64,000 nt of DNA from Paramecium pentaurelia (lineage: Eukaryota; Ciliophora; Oligohymenophorea; Peniculida; Parameciidae), in the NCBI GenBank assembly GCA_905183005.1, contig CAJJDO010000097.1, positions 127,220 through 191,219 on the forward strand, written 5' to 3'. The notes under the pieces are model-generated. The model was not told the DNA's origin. It saw only the letters and a list, made by a program, of their open reading frames with translations, and searched no databases. A program made the position numbers and the translations under genes. Positions 47,101 through 62,973 of this stretch are shown piece after piece; within the stretch, counting starts at the first letter, position 1, and every line of letters starts with the position of its first letter.

Positions 47101-50100
47101 AGCTAAGCACCAATGTAAGTTTAAAGCCCTTAAATAAGTCTCCTTTGAATTTGTAAGTTCTTTTGAATAACGTTTTAATTTGAGCTTTTAATTTAATAAA
47201 ATGAATTCTAGTTTTCTAATTTAATTAGTTTCTATTAACTTTAAAAACAGTTTTTCAATTTCATAATCATTAAAGTTACATTTCAAAAAATAAGGTTCTA
47301 TAAATCCTAAATCTTAGAAATTGATTAGATAATAAAGAACAATATATTTATTGAGTTGATTTTCAAGATTCTCTTATTTCTCCTTTTGTAGTATTTCAAG
47401 GTTTTGAATAATGAATTTCATTTCAGATTCATCTTTAGTAATTAAATTCCAATATGCAAGTGTATCAAAGAATTTTGATTAAATATGGCTATTTAATAGT
47501 GCTGGTATAAATGGATTTTCTGAATTACGAACATAATTAACATGAATTGATGATTTTTGATTATTAAAGAATTCTTTGGTATAATCAGAAAATAAGAGAG
47601 TGTTTTCTTTATCAAAATAAATAATAAAGAATTTCTCAAATTTCTTATGATTACTAAATTTAAAAATATTTGGATGTTTTAAATCCTTTGATAATTGAAT
47701 TTATCTTTCAAATATTGTACAATAATTTTTGATTTATCTATTGAATTTCAATCTGTCAATTTTCTTTTATATCTATCCAAAGGCTCCATATATTAAGAAA
47801 CTATAATGTCTCAAAAAGATAAACATGCTTTTTTAATATTTAACTTAATTTTAGCATTAATCAAACCTATCGAAAATCCATTATTCTAAAATTGTCAAAT
47901 TCTTATAAGCTTCATTAGTTAAAGCTTCTAATATATAATCAATGGTGTCTCCTTTCTCATATAATGAATAAAATTTCAAAGAGACTTATAAAAATTCAAA
48001 ATATTGATCATTTGAAACTAAAACTTATAAAAAGTTTTTATTTTCTTTAATTTACTTTAAAACGATTTCTTCTTAAATTGTATTTGCTTTTAAGTTAAGT
48101 TTTTTTTTTAGCCTTAAGTTAAATACAATTCTGATTCCCTATAATTGATAATTAAATATTAATCCTAATTATTATTATGTCAAATGATAGATTATTAATT
48201 TAGAGTGCTTTTTCTCTTTAATAAAGAAATCATTTGATTCTATTTCATAAAATAATTAAAAGTATTTTATTATACATTCCTCTTAAAAATTATAAAGAAT
48301 ACTCTTTAACAATTAAATATGCAAACGTTTATCTATAAATTAATAAATAAGTTCAATTCCTTAAGGACTCTTAATCAAACTACTTTTAATAATATTTTAT
48401 TTTATAAGACTATCAAGAAAATCTTTTTAATTTTAACACTAATTAAATGTATAACATCTATTTATTATGTTTTATTAAAAACAAATCTAAAGTAAATTAT
48501 GTAGAGATGGATATTTTTAAACTCTTTCAACTTTTTGAGCTAAACCTAAAATATTATTTTAATTCTCATATTTCAAACTAAGAAGATTCATAACAGATTA
48601 AAATGCATTATCAACCTAATATGCTTCAAAGGTAATTAAATCATTGCATATTAAGTAATCTTAAAATGTTTAATATTTAGAATAACTAAAGAATGGTTAT
48701 CTTAAGCTATCTTAACATTTACTTAATAAAGTCAAAATTTAACTTTTTATCTTTGTATTTTCTTCTTAAGTTCTGTTTTACTATAATAAAGCATTTAAAA
48801 TAATAATTTTTCTTTAAATTATTAAATTATCTATTGATATAGAACATTTGAGTTCTTTTAATAGAGCTTCAATGGCTTCCTTGATTTGTAGATTAATATT
48901 TTAACAAAATTCCTTATCAATATAATCTAAAAATGAATCTAATAGATTTGGATCCTTGATCCATATGGCTAATGGTTAATCTACTTTAGATATGTTATAA
49001 TCAAAGTGACACATAGAGAAACTATAGTGTGTTATATTAAACTCTTATTTAATTCCTTTGAAATTATAAGTTTGATGAGTTGCCACAGTGTTTTCATATA
49101 TATTTTATGCACACATTTTAATATCATTTGAAAATTTACTTAATTGTTATCTATATTAATCTTATTTAACACAAAAGCTTTATGACTTTTTATATCTCGA
49201 TTATATTTTTTTATAATTGTATTTACGATTTATTTTCTTTTTTTATTAATTAATTTTTTAAGTCTTTTTTCCACTTACACAAAGTTTTTTATTATCGTTG
49301 TAATTTTAATATATTCCTCTAGCATATAACTATATTAATAATTATAAACCCTCAAATTAATTGTGATTTTAATCTTTAATATCAGTTAAAAGATAGTTTA
49401 AATAGTTATAATTTATTGATTTTTATTATTATAGATATACTACAAGTGGAATTTATTCATTATATGCCTATTTCTTAAGATCAACTAGATTCAATTCTTA
49501 TAATATTTAAATAAACTCATCACTAATAGTATGTTTATTTTCAGAAATGCAATGCAAAATATTATACATACCTTTGTGTTATGAATCAATATTATCCTTA
49601 ATTGTTTAATTATGCATTTTATGAAATTCTACTAACATATCAAAAGGAGCTGTCTTCAATATTCTCATATATAAAGAAAATCCATCTGAAAGAGTAACAA
49701 AAAATGAAGAAATGTTCAATTTAAAAATTAAATCCCAACATCTTTTATTTATCAATATGCTATTTTTTATTATTATAGATATTACATATAATTATAAGGA
49801 TCTCCAGAAAAATAATTTTAGATTTTTAAATGATTAATTTAATTTCTTTCTTGCTGTGTTGAATTAAGTATTCTTTTTATATTTAGATCTTTCTTTAAGC
49901 TTTTTAGTTTTGTTATTGCATCTTCAAAATTTCCAAGCAATTTGTAAAGATTTATCAATAATTTTAATTCCCAAATGTTCTTTACATAATTAAATCTTGA
50001 ACTTACAACAATGTCAAAGTTAAATTTAAATGCTTATAATTATAGGATTTATCTCATACCTTTAGCTTATTCATCTTCCCTTCTTGGATTAATAATAGAT

Positions 50101-50522
50101 GTTAACTATTTTATAAATACCAATATCTTTTTGTAATTATTTTCTTTTTTTATTTACAAAATTCCTTTGATGACAGATTAAATGACTTGATTGAAATCAA
50201 AAGTAAAAATTGATTCAACTTATACTATTAAATCAATAAATTAGTCAAATTGAAAGTTTGTTATCAAATGATAAGCTATATCTGATCCACAAAGATCTTT
50301 AAAAGTCAATGCTTTGAAGATATTATCATTAAGAGACTTAATAGTATGAATTGAATATGTTGTTTATTAAATACTTTCAACAACTTATTGGATATGTTCC
50401 CAATTAGGACTTGAATGTAATTCTTTAATTTTCTTTTTTTTTAATTCTTAGATGAGTTTTGGTTTCTAGTTTAAATATATAAAGCTTACAAAATACTCAT
50501 TGTTTCCTTCAAAACCTTCCAT
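41105..50522 (-). CDS. Giant HECT-type E3 ubiquitin ligase
   Basis: Two introns (both 26 nt) leave 3,121 residues, one of the largest frames readable here. The N-terminal about 2,600 residues are helical, Leu/Asn/Lys-rich and without a domain I can name, in keeping with alpha-solenoid scaffolds of large HECT ligases. The C-terminal 350 residues are a HECT domain: LNTGTLLLNDSITFAIGMLL then FALPFWKIMCELPIEFSDL in the N-lobe and FITGSKYSNLENFKIEV then LPVSRTCSNVIIIPQYPTYD in the C-lobe. The catalytic Cys lies near residue 3088, 33 residues from the end, the usual spacing. It accepts ubiquitin from an E2 and passes it to substrates. The ATG at 49114-49116 is internal because the frame continues upstream across a 26-nt intron to MEGFEGNNEY. 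Confidence 0.88.
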
Positions 50523-52175
50523 ATTTATATAATTAATGATTTGAGTATCTAAATAAATTAATTTAATAAAGCCTCACTTTCTAATGAATTCTTACAGAAT
50601 TAAATTGATAAAATAACATACTTTTTTGAGGAAATGATATAATAATTAATAATTTAATTTATATAAAGATAAACATAAAGATCATGAGCTCATTTCTCTA
50701 AATAAAACTTAGAGTAAATTGGGAATATATATTAAGAATAATTTTATTGGAGAAATTAACTTATTATATAAATATACAAATTGTTATAATAATTCTTAAA
50801 AAGTAATAATGTGAAAATAAAATGGTTATGCATATAATATGGATTTAGTATAAATAATAATAATTAATGTTCATTAAATCATAATTAACTCATCATTTAC
50901 AATATTGTTTTATGTTTGAGATAACTTTACCTCTTAATTACACTCCTTAATACGTATTTTGATTTAAAAAATTTGGGAATATATGCTTATTTAATTCTGT
51001 TATGTAATGTTTAAATGCTTCAGAGACGAGTCTAAATCATTTTTATTTGGATCATCAGAAATATAATTTTTCATTTTGTAACTTAAATTATGTAGATGAT
51101 GATTGAATAACAATTGTAAGGAATAAATAGGCAAAATAATCAATGAGGCCAATAAATCAAATTATTAGTTAATTAAATTCATTAGATTATTTTGTTAAAC
51201 CGTAGAAGGAGTAAAGGAGTAGTGACTAATTCAAATCAATACAAAGAATATAAGATTATTATTATTAATAGATAAGGATGATTTATTTATATCAATTTAG
51301 GATGCATCTGATTTCCTTCAATTTTTTTGAATGCCTTATTGAAGTTATTTATGCAATTATTTTAAGAATTTAGTTCACCTTATTTAGTTGATTACATAGA
51401 TTGTTGTTTCATTAAGCTAACATTTCATTTCTGTCTTGATTATGTTGTTCAATTCAAAAACCAAAAGGCCTGATTAATAAGAGAATTAAATAGGAAAGCT
51501 CAGAGATCTCAAGAGAAAAGTTGAAAGATGTTGTTATGCCCTATCTGCATAAATTCAATTTTAATACAAAAAAAATAATCAGCTAAAAATTTATGAAAAA
51601 AACAATAAAATTTGAGTTTAATTGAGTTTTTGAATACTTTTATTGAATATGAAGAGTTATACAATTTAAATTATAGCAACTTAAAGAAAGTTTCTCTTAA
51701 TTAAGTTTTTAGCAATTAGGCTTATATTTTATTTTATTAAAGAGTCTGATATTAATTTATTGTCACAATTATTATGTTTTCTTATAGTTCTATAAGATCA
51801 GGAGATCCTTATCTTTCTTTTAGAAATAAATCAAAAAAACTGAATTAGATCACTTCTTAGATTTAGGTTTTTATATAAACATTTAAAGAATATTGGATAT
51901 TCTAGAATAATTCTTTGTTTATCTGAAGGAATATTGATTTTAAATTTGAGAATTTTACAATCTTATCTTTAATCTGAATTCATAGTCAATTCTTCATTTA
52001 TTATTTATTTCTTAATTATGAAGGTTCTTATGATATTAATACTACAGATAATGTGGGTATTTGAATGTTATATTAATTATTTAGTAGATGATGAAGTTCA
52101 TCAAAGATAATCTATTTAACAGAAATAATTGATAAATATTTTCATAACAGAATTATATATAATATAAAAGTTTGA
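50523..52175. pseudogene. AT-rich interval with broken coding-like fragments
   Basis: About 1.65 kb between the divergent HECT and VHS-ear genes. The first 500 bp hold nothing clear. From about 51070 to 52000 several plus-strand fragments in different frames look protein-like: KEQIGKIINEANKSNYQLIK, then IKQESSEISREKLKDVVMPY, LSLIEFLNTFIEYEELYNLN and SSIRSGDPYLSFRNKSKKLN. They do not join by normal introns without meeting TGA and no family is evident. A decayed gene is the simplest reading; a multi-intron gene I could not resolve is possible. Confidence 0.3.
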
Positions 52176-55296
<3,121 letters not shown>

Positions 55297-55353
55297 GTTT
55301 AATTTCAATATTTTATTAATATATTTATGGAATTATAATTAATAAAAAAAGAA

Positions 55354-56448
55354 ATGTTTTTTTTACTCTTATATGGTGTCATGTATAGAAATTTATTTAT
55401 TAAGAGCTTTTTAGCCTTGAGTTTATTAATGATAGGCTTATTTGAATACAATGGTATGTTTTATTTATTTGAATGGATTTGGTTATGGTTTTTTGGAATG
55501 ATTTTATCAATGGTATTTTTAATAAAGGAAGAATCCATAAATGATGAGGAGAGAGAATAGCTTCTTGAAAAAGAAATAAGTGAACATAAATAAACATATA
55601 TACCATTAACATTGTATGCAATTCATGCATCAATACAAGCAGCAGACATATTTTTAATATGTTTTGAATTATTCTATATGAGCTTTGGATTGTTCATTAT
55701 AGTAAATTAAAATAATTAATATAGTGTTAAGGAATTGTGTTTGTATTCTATATCATATATACGAATAAATACGATTAATTAAAAATCATTTATGCAGGTG
55801 TTGTTCTATTAACAGGCATTTTTTCACTTGCTTTAGATATTGATGGGAATGATAAATGTTATATTGGTTTGATAGCAACTCTACTTCAAATAGGAACAAA
55901 TATATATACAATCAAATTAAAAGAAGAATTTATGCATTAGTAATTTGAATTCATAATATTTTAAAGATATGTATTTCAGCATTCCAAATATATTTCTTAT
56001 ACTGGTTTATTCAAATTTATAATATGGACAATTGCAATGGTGATTGTAAATTTCATACCTTGTCCTAAATATGATAAATCACCTAAAACTAAATGTCCTA
56101 CTAATGAAAAATTAGGTTATTTTAGTGGATATTTTGAGTCTACTTTTTCAGAAGAATATAATAAGAATTTGGGTTATATTATTGTAATTAAAATATAATT
56201 ATATTGAAAAGGCTTATCCAGTAATTGTGTTTGTAGTTTTGATATTAATAAGTTCAGCCATAAGCTATATAGATAATAAAATAACTATTAAAGAATAATA
56301 AGATAAAAAACAATTAATCTAATAATTTGTTTTCTTTCCTTTATGGATTTGGTTATATAATATTAATAACGATGTAACTTTGCGTGTATTTTGCATACTG
56401 TTCTTCATTTTGCAATGGTTATTAGGGCTCTATATAGTAAATGATTGA
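55354..56448 (+). CDS. Multi-pass membrane protein, unrecognised
   Basis: Two introns (23 and 28 nt) leave 347 residues with eight or so hydrophobic segments, for example SFLALSLLMIGLFEYNGMFY, WIWLWFFGMILSMVFLI, IFLICFELFYMSFGLFII, YAGVVLLTGIFSLALDI, FKFIIWTIAMVIVNFIPC and VFCILFFILQWLLGLYIV. A luminal/outer loop is Cys/Lys/Pro-rich (CPKYDKSPKTKCPTNEK). No signature motif was recognised. The gene follows the VHS-ear gene by 57 bp on the same strand. Confidence 0.65.
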
Positions 56449-56565
56449 TAATTAACTAGATATTTTATGATAAGAAGACAGTAAAATATGAATAAATTGA
56501 AGAAGATCAAGATTCAGAGTTTTCATGAATAAGATTTTATTATTTTTGTAATGAGTCATAACACT

Positions 56566-57575
56566 CAATAATTATAATATCCATATAAAATGGTATTCTC
56601 AATAACAACATAGAAGGATTATTATAACAATTAATCTTGGTTCTCTTAACAATATTCTCGATATCTAGATCTTCCAGTTCTGATTTCATTGGAAAAGTCT
56701 TAACAAAAATCTAATAAAGCCTAATCTTAAAATAAATAATCATACTAAATCAGTAATTTTTCCTAATAAACAATTTAATACAATATATCTGATGCCTTCA
56801 ACATCTCCATAACATCCATAACATCCTCTTTTAATTTTTTAGTTGTTTCCAAATCTATATACATCAATATCATTTAAAATAGATTTGTCAGCAAGTGGAA
56901 AATTCAATAATGTCAAAATATCTTGAACTCTAAATTTCTGCACATTTTACAAAATTGAATTCATCAGAAAATGGACTATAATACTATTAGGTTTAATCAT
57001 TCAATTTATTTTGACATAATTTTTATGCTTTTCTAGGAAATAATAGATTCATAGTTTGATGAATTTTTTTTTGGGAAATAAAATTCTATAATTTGTTCTA
57101 TGCCTTGATTTTTTAAGAAAAAGAGTTCATAATTGTTCAATTTATGTTTGCTCAAAACAAAAAATCTAACTTTGTTTTTAAATTTCTAAGTTTTCTAATA
57201 TAATCTTAAGAATTTAAGTAAATATCTATTGCATTATTAATTATTATCCTAATAAATAAGAATTAAAATTTATTCATATTTATGATCAATATGAATTACT
57301 TGATCTTTACCAAAAGGATGATAATTTTATATTATATAGAATGATTAACCTAAACTTAATTCTATACCAGATTTTAAGCAATCTATTAATTAATTGATAT
57401 GATCAAATATTAATCTTTTGTCTTCTTCTTACTCTTTATTATTATAGGAATCATCATCACTATTATCTATTTCTTATTAATATTTCTTGAATATTGGTAA
57501 AACTTAAGAATATATAGTCTAATATTCTTTAAATGCTAGATTCTGAATTGCTTTCTTTGATACTACTTTTTCCAT
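56566..57575 (-). CDS. Unrecognised protein
   Basis: Two introns (31 and 25 nt) leave 317 residues. The N terminus is charged (MEKVVSKKAIQNLAFKEYQT), with an acidic Asp/Glu stretch, then blocks with a folded-domain look: NYHPFGKDQVIHIDHKYEQI, KVRFFVLSKHKLNNYELFFL, DILTLLNFPLADKSILNDID and GCYGCYGDVEGIRYIVLN. The last third holds YVVIENTILYGYYNY. No family was recognised. It is convergent with the membrane protein gene at 55354-56448. Confidence 0.6.
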
Positions 57576-58025
57576 CAGGTTAAAACTCTTCCTTTCATGA
57601 AAATTATTAAAATATTCATATAATATACCTTATTATACTATTATATTCAAAGATCCAAATTTAAAAAATCTAAATATGTTATCTTACTATTTAAATCAAC
57701 TTCATTTCATTTTATATAATACCAAATACAATTCTTAATTAAATATTCATTTTTAACCATTTAGAGTCTATTCTCAATTTCTAATTATATGATAAAGTAA
57801 ATTAATGAATGAATTATAAAAAATTTGAATATTATAAATTATTAAGTCTCTTTCATATCTGTTATAATTATTACTTGATTATATTTAATCATAACATTAA
57901 TTTCATAATTTTTTCATTTATAAATATTTGATAATCTTAGGATTTACTTAAGATAATAATATTTATTTCTAAAATTAATTATATCTATATTAATTGTAAA
58001 GTAATTCTTTAATAATAATATTAAA
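57576..58025. other. Divergent intergenic region
   Basis: About 450 bp of AT-rich DNA between two divergent genes; no coding or RNA feature seen. Confidence 0.5.
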
Positions 58026-58496
58026 ATGTAATAGGAAATTTATGGTTGTACTCTAATTCATTAATCTAAATATAAAGAAAAAGGCAATTTGTATGTAGGA
58101 GGAATAAAATCACTTGAATATATTTAGAAGCATAAATTTGGTGCAATTATCTCTGCAATTGAAAAATTAGATAAAAAGATTCCAGATTATGTACATCATC
58201 TCAGAATTGTAGCTTATGATGAACCAAATTATAATTTATTTGAACATTTTTAATAAACAAATTCGTTTATTAAACATCATCTTGAATCAACTAATGTTCT
58301 TGTTCATTGTTAAGTAGGTGTTTCAAGATCTGTCTCTATACTTATTGCATTTTTTATTAAAGAACTACATATGAGTCCAGATGTTGCATTATAATACATA
58401 AAAGACAAAAGAGACTTTGTTTATCCAAATGAAGGATTTTAACATTAACTTCAATTATATTATGAAAAATGTCAAGAAAATAATAAAATTGATTGA
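58026..58496 (+). CDS. Dual-specificity protein phosphatase
   Basis: Intron-less, 156 residues, the size of a minimal atypical DUSP. The P-loop HCQVGVSRSVSILIAFFI carries the HC-x5-R signature, and the upstream Asp lies in RIVAYDEPNYNLFEHF, the general-acid loop position (DxPxxNLxxHF). GNLYVGGIKSLE and VALQYIKDKRDFVYPNEGF are also typical of the family. All catalytic residues are present, so it should dephosphorylate phospho-Tyr/Ser/Thr substrates or another phosphorylated ligand. The second and third codons are TAA and TAG, so the protein begins MQQ. Confidence 0.9.
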
Positions 58497-58526
58497 ATAT
58501 GATTTTTAATATTTTTTTTAATTTGA

Positions 58527-58940
58527 ATGGGTATTTGTCATTGTAGCAAAAGTAGTGAAACAGAACAAAAATAAGTAAAAGTGAAAGTTGGAGGAGGTGA
58601 AGATGGAACTTGTACATGGAAAATTTTAAAAGGGGTTTAGTAGTATAATTTGGTAACCAATTCAGGATGGGAAATGAAGTTTGAACTTTCATCTAATGGA
58701 ACAATAAGTGGTGGAAATAAGAATGATAATGAAGAAGATGCTTTAAAAAAGATATATGCTGGAACTTTAAAAAATGGAATATTAGATTGTATAGCTACAT
58801 TTGAGGATGGGGCTCAAATAAAGTATGATGGTTAAATGGAAGGATCAATAATGAAGGTCACTTGTCGAGTCATCAAAGGTAGTGATAAGTTTAATGAGGG
58901 AGATATAGCTGATTGTATTGGACCTGTAAAATATGAATGA
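58527..58940 (+). CDS. Small MG-start protein, unrecognised
   Basis: Intron-less, 137 residues. MGICHCSKSSETEQK offers a myristoylation Gly with two nearby Cys for acylation, so membrane attachment is plausible. The rest looks like a small beta-rich domain (GTCTWKILKGVQQYNLVTNS, MKFELSSNGTISGGNK, IYAGTLKNGILDCIATFEDG, IMKVTCRVIKGSDKF). No family was recognised. It follows the DUSP gene by 30 bp on the same strand. Confidence 0.65.
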
Positions 58941-59084
58941 ATTTATTAATACTAAAAGTATTTCCAAAACGTATTAAAAAAATACTGAATAATTATATTG
59001 AAGAAATGACATTGTTCATTTAAATTTCTTTTATTAAACATATATAAAGTGTAAAATAACTTTAAAAATAAATATAGATCAATA

Positions 59085-59617
59085 TCAATTTTTAAACACT
59101 TCTACATATTGCTTTGTTATATCATGTAATTCTTCAATTTAATGTTTAACTGTTTCATCATTTACATCTTCTAATACATACTTGATTATTTATATTTTTA
59201 TATTACATCTCTATCTCCATCATCTGTAAAATCTGTATATTTGATTTATCCATCATCTTCAAGAGCATATGTGATTTTTAGATGATAACCCATTCTCTTT
59301 TTTCCTCTGCTTAAATATAGATGAGCCTCTCCTTCAACTGATTCTATAGCTGAAATCTTTGTTTATCCTATTTTCATCTAAAATATATTTAATAGCTTAT
59401 ATACTCCAATAATATTCTCCAATGATTTTTTAATCTCATTCATGGGTACTTTCTTTTCTTCCCAAGTTCCTGAAACATTCCATTATGATCCAATAGTTTA
59501 AGGTTATTAAACTTAAGAAGGATCCTCTACTTTTTTAGGTTAACAATCAATTTTTGGATGATTAGGATCATGTTTAACCCAATATGTATATGAATGCTCT
59601 TTCTTTGGATTGTCCAT
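59085..59617 (-). CDS. Aha1 N-domain protein (Hch1-like Hsp90 co-chaperone)
   Basis: One 26-nt intron; 168 residues. IGSQWNVSGTWEEKKVPMNE, then GQTKISAIESVEGEAHLYLS and RGKKRMGYHLKITYALEDDG match the Aha1_N domain, which binds the Hsp90 middle domain and stimulates its ATPase. There is no C-terminal AHSA1/START-like half, so the protein is like yeast Hch1 rather than full-length Aha1. The N terminus (HSYTYWVKHDPNHPKI) is unlike the usual NNWHW start but keeps the Tyr-Trp pair. It is convergent with the gene at 58527-58940. Confidence 0.8.
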
Positions 59618-59674
59618 TTAAAATTTCCAGAATATTTTTTTATAAATTAATTATTAAAATAAAGTAAACATTCA

Positions 59675-61494
59675 TCATTAACAGCCACTTCTTAATTGTT
59701 ATACATAATTATACCTAAAATTAAATTATTTATAATACCTTCTTTGAATTTTATCTTTATCCTTTATTTATTCTTAAGTATAACTAAATTTTTCACCTTT
59801 TTCATTAACAAAAATAATATTCTAATTTTATAAGATAACAATAACAGTTTTATCAATAAAATTAGCCTAAATTACATCATTAGTAAGTTTCAAAAGAAGA
59901 GCATTTCTTGTTTTAAGAAATTTATCAACGAAAACTTATGAAACTTCTGAATTTGTTGTATTTTCATCAATTCCTAAATACAAAGTAAATTTTTATAGTA
60001 AAGTGACTTTTTTAATTAAATCTGATGGATAATTATCAAATTCATAATTCTATATTAGATTAAATTTATCTATATAATTGAATTATAATTTGTTGCATTT
60101 GATAATTTTAGTCTAATCATTAAATAGAACTCCACAATTATTATTAGATAGAACATAACCAATACCATATTTACTTTGATAATCACAACACTTTATAACA
60201 TATAAGCCACTATTCTCCTTACTCTAAGTTATAATAGGACAATTACAAATTATGATTATGTATTATTCTCGAAATTTAAACTTTATTTTTACTAAGTTTA
60301 TTGATTTTCTTTTAAATAATTAATTCCTTCAGTTAATGCTATATTTTTAAATAAATAAATACTCTTAATACGTTAAGCTTAAGACATTTTGAGTTAAGTT
60401 GAAAATATATCATTCATCTTTGGAATTTAGGATGTAGTTTTGACCTATACTAATTCAGGTTATAATGATTTAGAATTAAACATAATAGCTTAAGAACTAA
60501 ACATTGCAGCCTAAGAATATTAAGATAACCATGTTGCTGTTGGTGGACTTAATAATTAAGAAATATGAGTAGTTTTAGGAATTGGATTTGATGTCATAAA
60601 AGGATGGCTTAAAATATCATCTAATGTTAATCTTTTAGAAGGATCAAGAACTAGAATTCTAGATATTAAATTTTTAGCATTTTCAGATATTTGAATATGA
60701 TCTGGAAAATTGAATTAACATTGTGATATTTTATTATAAGTTGTCTTTACATCTGAAGTTTCAAAAGGTGGTTTCCCTATTAACAGTGTATAGATAATAA
60801 CACCAACTGACCAAATATCTACTTAATATGAATGTCCCATTCTTTCATCTAATATTTCAGGTGCAATATAATTTGGAGTACCACAAATAGTATGTCTTCT
60901 TTATCCATCATAATCTAATTTTGTAGCTAAACCAAAATCTCCTAATTTTAATTCCATCTTCTCATTTATAAATAGATTGCCTAACTTCAAATCTCGATGA
61001 AGAATTCTATGAGAATGTATATATTTTAATGCACCTATCAATTACTTCAAATAACATTGCACTTCTATTTGAGTGATTCTTCTTCTTCTTTTCAATAATT
61101 CATTTAAAGTCTAATAACATTAAAATAAATTTAATCACTTGATTTTAACACAGTTCCAAAAGTATGTAGACATTTTCATTATCCTCAAATACATCTTCAA
61201 ATTAAACAATATTCTAATGATGAAGTGATTTATGAAGCTTTATTTCAGTAATTAACTACATATAATCTATATTAATACCTTAGCTTTTGTTCTCCCCTTT
61301 TTTAAAGTACTTTTAGCAATAATCTTTGCTGCTAATACTTTCTTGCTTTCAATAGAAGTAACTTCATAGCATTTCGCAAACCCACCCTTTCCTAAAACCT
61401 TACCTTTCTAGTATCTACGATATGCAGTCTCTCCATCAGCTTTCTTATACCTTTCTTCTATTATGGTATTTTCAATTTACGGTTATTCTTCCAT
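59675..61494 (-). CDS. Polo-like kinase
   Basis: Four introns (23, 28, 23 and 24 nt) leave 573 residues. Kinase domain: KGKVLGKGGFAKCYEVTSIE with the PLK Gly-loop GKGGFAKCYE, Lys in KVLAAKIIAK, HRDLKLGNLF, DFGLA, and activation loop HTICGTPNYIAPEIL with the conserved Thr. Two polo boxes follow a linker. The first reads LYVIKCCDYQSKYGIGYVLS then CGVLFNDQTKII, like PLK1 'VTKWVDYSNKYGFGYQLS.GCVGVLFND'. The second has FLKTRNALLLKLTNDVIQAN then FIDKTVIVI. PLKs control mitosis, cytokinesis and basal-body duplication. All catalytic residues are intact. Size is near human PLK1 (603). Confidence 0.95.
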
Positions 61495-62973
61495 TTAAAT
61501 TAAATATTAAAACCAAAAAAAAGTTAAACCAATTCAATTTCAAATATCTAGTCTAATTTCATCTATACTCTTTCTTTTCATCTCTCTTTCATATACATGT
61601 TTCTTATACAATACATTATTCAAATTAAAATGCATCATTATTAATTAATACATCTCACAATCTCATTAAATTCAATATTATATATAATATTTTTTAATCA
61701 TCTCTTTATAGAACAATCAAGATTATCCAATTCTTAGCTTATGTTTATTTATACTAAAGAAAATTAGATGAATATATAAAATAGTTATAATTAATAATAA
61801 TATAAACTTTCTTGATTAAGCCAATACATCTAATAATTCTATGTAACTGCAGTAAATAATCAAATTCCATAATATATAATCAATATATAATGATGCAATT
61901 TCATTGAAAATAAATATATATATATCATAATAATTTCTTAACCAAAAAATGTTTTAATTATTTAGATAAATTTATTCTAATTATTTTAAGTTCAATTTAT
62001 GATAGTTCTAAAACAATTAAAGCTTAACTTTCGAACATTACTATAAATTAATCTATAGAATATTATCACATCTATTTGATGAAAATGTGGTTAAATATTA
62101 CAAGAAATAATTGTTGAAAGAGGAATTATGAATTTTGAGATTAAAAGAGAGAGGAGATTATAAAACTTTATATGAGTTAATGATAAACTTAAAACAAGGC
62201 AAAAATTTTTTAATGAGATATATATTGAATTAATTATTTAAATAGAAAAACAACATCGTTTTTTAGATCTAAAGATAATGAAGTAATAAAATAGCTAAAA
62301 GTTTGGTTAATATATGGATTTCTTAAAATATCTAATTATAAAGAGAAAGCATATAACCAACTATGAAATAAACAACATAATTTCAGTATTTAAGGTTTTA
62401 TATACGTATTTTAGATTTAGAAAGTGCATAATATGTTTTAGTTAAGATTTCAAATAAATTTATTTGTAAACATCAATTTTTATAAAATTTTATATATTTT
62501 CCAATAAAATATTGAATAAGTAGGATACAAATATCAACTATTATGGAAGGATGAAACTATTTTGGAATTGGAAAGACTAAGATCAAAATATTACAAAAAA
62601 AAAAGAATTTCATATACTTTGAAAATAGAAATGAAATTTTTTGATTAACACATAAATTAATATTATTTATAAAATATAAATCTTAAAGATTTCATAAGTT
62701 AAAAATAAAAGGAAACTGAAACGTTTAAAATCACAAATTTATATTAAATGTTCAAATTGATAGTGAAATTTCAATATTGATACAAAATACTTAGAATAGT
62801 GAAATTTAAATTGAAAAAGGAAGGTATAAACAGAGTTGGTGATGATTGCGAAAAATGTCAATTTTGTAATAAAAATGATGTCATTTTAATAAATAAATTG
62901 TGTCAGATTAATAAATTAAATTAAATATTTTTGAAAATGATGTTCATAGATTGAACTTATAATAATAATATAT
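61495..62973. other. Long AT-rich interval with one broken coding-like fragment
   Basis: About 1.5 kb between two divergent genes. Around 62078-62280 a plus-strand frame reads DENVVKYYKKQLLKEEL, a TGA, then ILRLKERGDYKTLYELMINL and GKNFLMRYILNQLFKQ. The style is protein-like but it is broken, has no start and no family. The rest shows only AT runs. Confidence 0.35.

Noticed and set aside
41105..49116. A shorter HECT gene starting at ATG 49114-49116
   Set aside because: The frame continues upstream without a stop and, with one 26-nt intron removed, joins a good coding region to ATG 50520-50522 with a whole-codon total length.
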